The translations under genes were made by a program, and so were the position numbers. From the NCBI GenBank assembly GCA_026874595.1, contig CM049316.1, positions 16,453,839-16,517,838 of the forward strand: a stretch of 64,000 nt of DNA, read 5' to 3'. The notes under the pieces were generated by a model. It saw only the letters and a program-made list of their open reading frames with translations. It had not been told where the DNA came from and made no database searches. Origin of the DNA: Sipunculus nudus (Eukaryota > Annelida > Sipuncula > Golfingiida > Sipunculidae). Shown here one piece after another: positions 59,441 through 64,000 of this stretch; position 1 is the stretch's first letter, and each line of letters starts with the position of its first letter.

Positions 59441-62313
59441 TGTACATGCCAGAAATTAAGTCAGTATTATTAAATTTAAAAAAGTTATGGGCCCAAACAT
59501 AATGGACTTTGTAAAAAAATCAGGAAAGATATTTGGTCACTTAAGACCAAAAGTGTTAAAGGTAGGGACTTTTTTTTCAGTAATACAACTTAAATTTATC
59601 AAAATTTAATTGTATACCAAAAATTAGATCAAAATCTGTTTTTTAAATATTGGCAAAAATATACAATTGGTACCTTAAATTTTGCCCAACTTTGGCCACG
59701 GCATTTTTTTTTCCTGTAAGTACTGTGGATTTAATTTTCACAGCATGTACACATAAGGATTTAATCTGTTAAAATCTGAAATTTGAAAATAAAAGCTGCA
59801 AAATTAGGCTAGTTATTGAATTTTTTTGGAGGCTCTTGTTGTATTCCCTTACATTGTCAAGCAGTCCACTTTAATGACTGTAGGTCATTCAGTGCACATC
59901 TCTATGTTCCCCAGGCTGTTAGCATAATGTTAGATGTCCCCAAAATCTCCTACCATACCGAAAATTGGGTCATTAGGACTTTGTTCCTTCGAGATATTAA
60001 GGAAAAACTGTTTTCCATAAAAAAAGCCATTGTTACACTTCAAGGCTGCCTAATATCAAAACCACTGATCTGTTTTTGATCATATTTAGTATTCACATTC
60101 TTTCATACATTTTCTATGAACATACCAAAAATTAGGTCAGTATTGGGTATTATTTTGAAGTTATGGGCCAAAATATAATGTAATTTTTAAAAAATCAGGA
60201 AATATATTTACTCACCTAACATGAGAATTGCTGAATCTAGAGACTTTTTTCAGGAATATAACTTTATTTAATCAAGATTCAATTGTTCACCCAAAATTAG
60301 ATCTGAATTTTGCAAATTTTTCAAGTTATTAGCATAAATAAAAAATCAATACCTTAAATTTTGGCAATGGCACGTTTTTTCCCTGTAAGCACTGTTGATT
60401 TAATTTTCACAGGATATATTAATAAGGATTTAATCTTTTAAAATCTGAAATTTCAAAGAAATTGATTGGAAAGAATAGCTTTTATTCACGTTTTCATGTC
60501 AAGTGTTGTTTACATCTAGCCCACCTAGTAGTACAGCCTTCACTTGCATTATGTAACCCACCCCAGGCAGCTTGCCTTGGCTCAGCTTGGCCACTACGAG
60601 CAGGCTTCCCCTCTGCCCTGCACCCCCCCCCCCCCCAGATGGTGCATAAACTAGATGAATGTTATTATTTTCTGTATTTGATTCATTCTTATTCTAGGTT
60701 ATCTATGCTACATTTTAGATTATGTATTGTACCACCAGGGTTACAATGATTAAAGTGTACATTTAATTGTGTCCACAAAGTGGTATATTGCTATGAAAGT
60801 GTGGATGTTCATGAGATAAGTAATTCCTTACTTCAGAAGAGTGAAAACTTCAACAGGTGTGAAATTGACTATTAATTCCAGTAATAAATTAAAACTGGGA
60901 TAGTAATTAGCACAATGATATTGTTTGTCCCTCATTCAACCAACAGTGTGTTTACTTTATTTGAAAAGACATTTTATTTTATCAAATTTACTGAATCTTT
61001 TATTTTATTTTGGTGAATAAAATTAAGCATGTACTGAAAAGTCCAATGTGCAAAACTTTTTTACAGTGATTCAAGGAATATTCTTGTAGATTCCATGTTG
61101 TGGCATTATTTTCTTTTAAATTCAGTTTAAACATTTATGATTTAAAAATAATAAAATATATGTGTATGCATAATATGACCCAATATGAGCTACACTCTGG
61201 ATATATAATGATTGCAACTTTTGCAACAATTCTAATATTTTAACTTATAGTTTCAGTTTTTTTACTATGTATATATAATGATTGCAACTTTTGCAACAAT
61301 TCTAATATTTTTACTTATATTTTCAGTTTTTTTTATTAAAAATCAATAAAACCTGTAAATAAAAAAAATGATTCAGATAAAACTTCTTAATGGAAAAGCG
61401 GATATGCTAAAAAAATAGGCTTATATATAAACTTAAATGCATTATTCTCTTGAAAGTGAAATAAAGGTATTAGTCCATTCTGTCCACTTGCCTGTCCATC
61501 TGTAAATTTTCATATGCATTACAGTATCTCAAAACTTTTACTGTTTTTCTTCATGACAGTCTTGTCAGAGTATTAGTTTGCAATCATATATTTAGAACTT
61601 TACTATAACCAAGTAGGAGGGCCCCTTTCCTCTTAGCTTTTCATATTCTTATATAAATGAAAAACATTACAATAGAATATTTCTACATCCACCTTCGTGC
61701 TGCCCTCATTTTTCCCTTCTCCAAACCTCATCCCAAAGTCAGCCTTAGTAAGCAAGAACAAGATGAATCAGATATATTCATACTTTAATTTTTTGAATAA
61801 CTATTCGTCAATAGGTACATATGTACATGCCAGAAATTATGTCAATATTGTGTAATATGTAGACATAATGTACCTTGTCAAGACTAAAGAGATATTGTGT
61901 CATACAGTCACAAATTCATAAATCACTTCATCAGCATAGTTAATCATAACATCATATCTGTCAAATTGAAAGCTTGCAGACTACCATACACTTTAGATCC
62001 TTCAACAAATAGCCTTATCATCATTCAACTACTGCTTATTACTGCTGTCATTGCATTCATATTTGCTCAAATATATCACAATTTTCAACCCCTCCTAAAT
62101 AAATAAAAAATAAACCACTATATTTTACTCTATTAATCCATCAGTCAGGTAATTTCATTTATCTTTTACTCACATATTACATTACATTCCTTTTTAATAG
62201 CCAAACATGTCCATGATATTCATAAGCTTTATCGACTCGATATAATATCACAGTGGAGAAACATTTATAGTCCAATCACAATCAGCTGAGCGCCGTGACC
62301 CATGGGTCCCTTG
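59440..62313 (+). mobile_element. Helentron/HINE-like element, copy D, 5'-truncated
   Basis: Starts inside the body (TACATGCCAGAAATTAAGTC) with no 5' hairpin. Ends at TCAGCTGAGCGCCG, GACCCATGGGTC, CCTTG (62,283-62,313). Sections match copies A and C. Confidence 0.55.
61195..61332 (+). repeat. Tandem duplication of about 69 bp
   Basis: ATATATAATGATTGCAACTT and the following TTGCAACAATTCTAATATTT occur twice in a row with few differences. Confidence 0.85.
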
Positions 62314-63268
62314 TCCTGTAAGTACTGTGGATTTAATTTTCACAGCATGTACACATAAGGATTTAATCTGTTAAAATCTGAAATTTGAAAATAAAAGCTG
62401 CAAAATTAGGCTAGTAATTGAATTTATTTTGGAGGCTCTTGTTGTATTCCCTTACATTGTCAAGCAGTCCACGTTGGTGACTGTAGGTCATTCAGTGCAG
62501 CTCTCTCCACTGAGTTGAGCTTGATCAGGCTGTCTGCAGTTAATACCATACCACAGGGAGCCTTTTTCTCTGGCAACCCCTGCTCCCCCCCCCCCCCCCC
62601 CCCCACCCCCATTCTGTTGACAGACCTGTACTATGAACTAGATGAATCTTAAAATTAACATTTTTTTCAGCAACGAGCAGACCCCTCCCCCCACCCACCC
62701 CTTCAATATACAGGATGAATCTAATAATTTTAATGTTAAATAAATTCTTTTTGATGAGACTTGGACAATTTTGATTGTTTTAAAGAAAAAAAAATCAGGA
62801 ATTTAATCCTAATATTCAAATGTGATAAAATATTAGGATCTAATGTAAGTGCCAACTTACAAGATTTAAGAAGATATAAATACTTTGTAGCATTTCATTC
62901 ATATCTCTTAAAGTTGGCAGGGCCTAGGTGTGAATAACACTGTTAACTTAGTATTAAATTAGGAATATTGGTCAAACTTTGTTGGATTAATTTTTAACTC
63001 ATATGGCCATATATTTAACTTTTGAAAACTTAATTACCTTCACACATTATTTGTTTATGAAATGGTACTTTTATATAACACTTACCGTAGGTCTATTTGT
63101 TCCCTTGGTGCATCACTAAAGGGTTTAGCTCATGTCCATTTTGGCAGGGCCATTTTCTCATAGCTTTTCTAATGATAATAAACATGAAAAACCAAAAGAA
63201 ATAAAAATATTTTGCAGATATTAATATTTTCCAAAATTCAGCTGAGCGATGTGACCTATGGTCCCTTG
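62314..63268 (+). mobile_element. Helentron/HINE-like element, copy E, joined to copy D
   Basis: Directly after the CCTTGT end of copy D comes body sequence (CTGTAAGTACTGTGGATTTA) matching copy A from about 25,350 on, including the poly-C tract and CACAGGGAGCC block. It ends in CAGCTGAGCGATGTGACC near 63,255, where the terminal palindrome is decayed (GACCTATGGTC). Confidence 0.55.
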
Positions 63269-63559
63269 TTTATACAAGGCAAAGATTTGTTACTGCTACT
63301 TTCATATAATTTATCCCTGAAAGGTACTCTGCAGTTAATTCAAGATTATTTTGAATTAGTTGATACATCTTATATTGTAATTACCTCATCTCTTTTGTGT
63401 CTATTCTGCTTCCCACATGCAAAGCCATTGCAAACAATAGGCGTTATGTACCAGTGAAACAAAAATTATTCTTGAACAGTCCAATGACCCGACTGTGATT
63501 TTACATGGAATCTGGAATCTGGACTTGATAAACTAGACCCAGTTACATTATAAAATAAG

Positions 63560-64000
63560 TGACCCATGGGTCATGATGTTCAGCTGATTGACCAGTTGGT
63601 ATGGGAAATAATGTGATACTAGATCAATTTTTGATGGACCTCCCAGGATGTCAAGTTAAAAGCTTCTAGGTCCAATGGTTATGGTTTGTGCCCTGTTAAC
63701 GGATGACCGCCTTTTTGAAGGTCTCAAAAATAGGGAGAAAATGCCTATAAATTTGAAAAAAGTACAGGTGGTGCCACCAATCTGCAGGAACTGATGAAAC
63801 ACTCCATGATCAATATTCATGCAAAGAATCATGGTGATAAATGCATTAGTTGTTCAGATACTGGAGCTTATGTATCAAATTTTCCATTATTCTGGTGGGT
63901 ACTTGCGAGCCCAAAAGCTCGGAGGATATGGGTAAGAGAGACCTAATTTCAGGTTTCCAAGGAGATTTCTCAAGGACCTCCCTTGATGTCAAGTAAGAAG
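63560..64000 (+). repeat. Start of a tandem array of about 339-bp units, cut by window end
   Basis: GGACCTCCCAGGATGTCAAG (63,638) recurs as GGACCTCCCTTGATGTCAAG (63,977). The unit contains GGTGGTGCCACC at about 63,768, as in the arrays inside MTBP. Confidence 0.65.

Noticed and set aside
1-64000. CRISPR arrays, operons or phage genes
   Set aside because: The tandem repeats here have no spacer structure of that kind and the window is plainly eukaryotic (spliced gene, microsatellites, SINEs).

Overview
The window is nuclear DNA from an animal, most likely a bivalve mollusc. It is AT-rich, introns are kilobases long, and it is full of interspersed repeats of the kind common in clam, mussel and scallop genomes (short TCCG/GTCC runs beside an AGCTCAGCTGA hairpin, and long tandem arrays carrying the GGTGGCGCCACC palindrome). 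Nothing bacterial or viral was recognised. The species cannot be named from sequence alone.

Left part (1-15,500): a birth-and-death cluster of rhodopsin-like (class A) GPCR genes. One intronless copy is intact (minus strand, 10,382-11,329, 315 aa). Four relatives are broken: two on the minus strand (1-640, cut by the window edge, and about 5.2-6.0 kb) and two of a second subtype on the plus strand (about 1.56-2.0 kb and 14.6-15.5 kb). The duplications around 5.2-7.0 kb and 10.4-12.5 kb extend beyond the receptor and include an upstream segment that stays open in both copies.

Middle-left (15.5-23.5 kb): no gene recognised. It holds TA microsatellites, tRNA-derived SINE heads, a small minisatellite and a 685-bp MITE with terminal inverted repeats and a TAA target-site duplication (16,921-17,605).

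Right part (23.6-58 kb): one large plus-strand gene recognised by its encoded protein as MTBP (MDM2-binding protein), the metazoan partner of Treslin/TICRR in replication-origin firing. I could follow 20 exons with consistent GT/AG junctions and phases. They join to 3,063 nt (1,020 codons plus stop), somewhat longer than vertebrate MTBP (about 900 aa). The extra length includes a cluster of five S-P-x-K sites and a long 8-residue repeat rich in R-R-[DE]-S-L. Introns are filled with repeats: a Helentron-like element in intron 1, a roughly 330-bp palindrome-bearing array in intron 4, a roughly 277-bp array plus duplicated elements in intron 16, and in intron 19 a remarkable 34-bp minisatellite.

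The most unusual finding is that intron-19 minisatellite (about 54,808-57,605). Its unit is the last 28 nt of MTBP exon 19 plus the first 6 nt of the intron, so an exon-intron junction with its 5' splice site has been amplified to roughly 80 tandem copies. Use of a later donor would put a stop codon into the mRNA.

Far right (58-64 kb): 3' UTR, two 5'-truncated Helentron-like copies joined head to tail, and the beginning of another tandem array cut by the window end.
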